From Bacillota bacterium (lineage in GTDB: Bacteria > Bacillota > Clostridia > Clostridiales > Clostridiaceae): DNA of 14,005 nucleotides. Below the pieces are notes generated by a model. That model did no database searches and had not been told where the DNA came from. It saw only the letters and a program-made list of their open reading frames with translations. This document shows, piece by piece, positions 12,064 to 14,005 of this stretch; the stretch's first letter is position 1; each line of letters opens with the position of its first letter. The stretch is taken from contig JAEXZL010000126.1 in the NCBI GenBank assembly GCA_023451395.1, positions 1 to 14,005 of the forward strand, in the 5' to 3' direction. Both the position numbers and the translations under genes were made by a program.

Positions 12064-14005
12064 GTGTTAAAAATAAGTAAAGACAGTTTTAAGAAAGATT
12101 ATGAAAAGAAATTTTTAGAGATGCAGGGAACAGACCTTTCTTTAGGGTCTCAGCAAAGTAAATATGAAACATTGGGAGTTCTTATAAGAGATTATGTAGC
12201 GGGAATGTGGCTTAATACTACAAAAAAATATAATAAAAACAGGGATAAACAGGTTTATTATTTTTCTATGGAATTCCTTTTAGGAAGGCTCTTGGGAAAC
12301 ACCTTAATTAACTTAGGAATAAGGGATATCTGCAAGGAAGCTTTAGCAGAGCTTGATATTAACCTAGACGAACTAGAAGAGATGGAACAGGATCAGGGGC
12401 TTGGAAATGGCGGCCTAGGAAGGCTTGCAGCCTGCTTCTTAGATTCTATGGCTTCCTTAGAGATACCTGGCAATGGCTGTGGCATTCGTTATAAATACGG
12501 CTTCTTTGAGCAGAAGATTATAGATGGCTCTCAGGTAGAAGCTCCAGACAACTGGCTTAGGACAGGCAATGTATGGGAAATAAGAAAGTCAGATAAAAGT
12601 GAGATAGTAAAGTTTGGAGGAGAGGTAATCACTGAGGAGAGGAATGGAAAATTAATATTTAACCATATAAATTACGAACCGGTACTGGCAGTGCCCTACG
12701 ATACTCCAGTGGTAGGTTATGAAAATGATGTGGTTAATACTCTAAGACTTTGGAGTGCGGAGCCAGTCTCTAATGAATTTGATTATTCATCCTTCTCAAG
12801 AGGTGATTTCTTAAAGGCCATAGAATATAAAAATTCTGTTGAGGCAATCTCCCAGGTGCTTTATCCTGAGGATAGCTTTTATGAAGGAAAAATGCTGAGA
12901 CTTAAGCAGCAGTATTTCTTTGTTTCTGCAGGACTTCAGAGTATAATAAGGCATTATAAAAGCAATGGGGGAGACATAAGTCATCTTGACGAGGGAATAG
13001 CACTGCATATAAATGATACCCATCCTACCTTAGTGATACCAGAACTTATGAGGATTTTGCTTGATGAAGAGGGCCTTGACTGGGAAAACGCTTGGAGGAT
13101 AACCAAAAGCGTCTGTGCTTATACCAATCATACTATTCTTGCAGAGGCCTTGGAAAAATGGCCTGTACAGATGTTTAAGGAGCTGCTTCCTAGAATATAT
13201 ATGATAGTTGAGGAAATTAATAAAAGGTTCTGTGCGGACCTTTGGAATAAATATTTAGGGCAGTGGGATAAAATACACCGCATGGCTATAATTGCTGATG
13301 ATTATGTAAAGATGGCTCATTTAGCCATTGTAGGAAGTCATAGTGTTAATGGAGTTGCTAAGCTTCATTCAGAAATATTAAAGAAACAGGAAATGTCGGA
13401 CTTCTATTACTATTATCCTAAGAAGTTTAATAATAAAACAAATGGCATAACCCATAGAAGATGGCTTATAAAGGCTAATCCAAAGCTTACTGAGCTTTTA
13501 AAGGATACCATAGGACCAGGCTTTATAAAGCATCCTACAGATATGAAGGATTTTGTGGCCTTTAGTAAGGATAGCTCTGTTCAGAAGAGACTTCATGAGA
13601 TAAAAAGAGAAAATAAGGAGAAGCTTGCAGCGGTTATAAAGAAAAATCAAGGAATTATTGTTAATCCTGATTCTCTCTTCGATGTGCAGGTAAAGAGATT
13701 TCATGCTTATAAAAGACAGACTCTTAATATTTTAAGAGTGATGCATCTTTATAATGAGCTTTTAGAAAATCCTAATTTGGATATTGTTCCAAGAACCTTT
13801 ATTTTTGCTGGAAAAGCAGCTCCTGGGTACTATTTGGCAAAGAAGCTTATAGAGCTTATAAATGCAGTGGCAGCTCAGGTAAACAATGACCATAGGGTTA
13901 AGGATAAGCTAAAGGTTGTATTTATGGAAAACTATAGGGTTTCTCTTGCTGAGAGCATAATCCCTGCAGCAGATTTAAGTGAACAGATATCCACAACTAC
14001 TAAGG
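12064..14005 (+). CDS. glgP: Glycogen phosphorylase, 3' end outside window
   Basis: GlgP releases glucose-1-phosphate from non-reducing ends of glycogen by phosphorolysis, using pyridoxal phosphate. About 647 residues are visible. They include YYFSMEFLLGR, the signature EQDQGLGNGGLGRLAACFLD (from about residue 108), GIRYKYGFF, the segment NDTHPTL, NKTNGITHRRW, and the region RFHAYKRQ followed by IFAGKAAPGYY. The window ends in ADLSEQISTTTK, just short of the expected G-x-x-x-M-K loop with the PLP lysine, so that residue cannot be checked. The start is GTG 12064: AAAGGAGGAG (12047-12056) ends seven bases before it. The reading frame has no interruption. It is 51 bp downstream of glgA and belongs to the same operon, pairing synthesis with breakdown in one transcript. 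Confidence 0.96.
   Translation, partial: MLKISKDSFKKDYEKKFLEMQGTDLSLGSQQSKYETLGVLIRDYVAGMWLNTTKKYNKNRDKQVYYFSMEFLLGRLLGNTLINLGIRDICKEALAELDINLDELEEMEQDQGLGNGGLGRLAACFLDSMASLEIPGNGCGIRYKYGFFEQKIIDGSQVEAPDNWLRTGNVWEIRKSDKSEIVKFGGEVITEERNGKLIFNHINYEPVLAVPYDTPVVGYENDVVNTLRLWSAEPVSNEFDYSSFSRGDFLKAIEYKNSVEAISQVLYPEDSFYEGKMLRLKQQYFFVSAGLQSIIRHYKSNGGDISHLDEGIALHINDTHPTLVIPELMRILLDEEGLDWENAWRITKSVCAYTNHTILAEALEKWPVQMFKELLPRIYMIVEEINKRFCADLWNKYLGQWDKIHRMAIIADDYVKMAHLAIVGSHSVNGVAKLHSEILKKQEMSDFYYYYPKKFNNKTNGITHRRWLIKANPKLTELLKDTIGPGFIKHPTDMKDFVAFSKDSSVQKRLHEIKRENKEKLAAVIKKNQGIIVNPDSLFDVQVKRFHAYKRQTLNILRVMHLYNELLENPNLDIVPRTFIFAGKAAPGYYLAKKLIELINAVAAQVNNDHRVKDKLKVVFMENYRVSLAESIIPAADLSEQISTTTK

Overview
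The window looks like a chromosomal segment of a low-GC, anaerobic Gram-positive bacterium, most likely Clostridium in the broad sense. The evidence is the strongly AT-rich intergenic DNA, strong AGGAGG-type ribosome binding sites, some GTG/TTG starts, many hairpin-plus-T-tract terminators, a small heat-shock protein of the clostridial Hsp18 type preceded by a CtsR-type operator, and a DUF1659/DUF2922 gene pair. The genus is an inference from these characters; no database search was possible.

Layout. 1-266: the 3' end of a plus-strand gene, perhaps a patatin-like phospholipase, ending at a shared terminator. 439-987 (-): a DUF6512-like membrane protein. 1075-1246: a self-contained tRNA unit (consensus promoter, CAU-anticodon tRNA, terminator). 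1345-1815 (-): an exported or anchored protein of unknown function. 1931-2233 (+): a small stand-alone HNH nuclease. 2296-2916 (-): a secreted, charged coiled-coil protein. 3124-3816: hsp18 with promoter, CtsR-type operator and terminator. 3878-5007 (-): an anchored unknown protein and a VanZ-like membrane protein. 5214-5951: a 21-bp tandem repeat array followed by a DUF1659/DUF2922 operon. 6032-7502: an operon for a membrane zinc-ribbon protein and a GNAT acetyltransferase. 7492-8178 (-): an exported unknown protein. 8292-14005: the glycogen operon glgB-glgA-glgP, whose last gene runs off the window.

The glycogen genes are the clear functional unit. GlgA elongates alpha-1,4 chains from ADP-glucose, GlgB adds alpha-1,6 branches, and GlgP degrades the polymer to glucose-1-phosphate. 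They are closely spaced, each with its own strong ribosome binding site. The ADP-glucose pyrophosphorylase genes (glgC/glgD) are not in the window. Most other genes are single-gene or two-gene units bounded by terminators, and several face each other across shared bidirectional hairpins.

The most unusual non-coding features are: a 21-bp tandem repeat array before the DUF1659 gene, which also reads as a heptapeptide repeat; two copies of a REP-like palindrome with a conserved tail, one in the hsp18 3' region and one inside the DUF1659/DUF2922 operon; and the hsp18 operator-promoter overlap. GlgB carries a lysine-rich N-terminal extension. I saw no CRISPR array, insertion sequence, phage gene or obvious new defence system.
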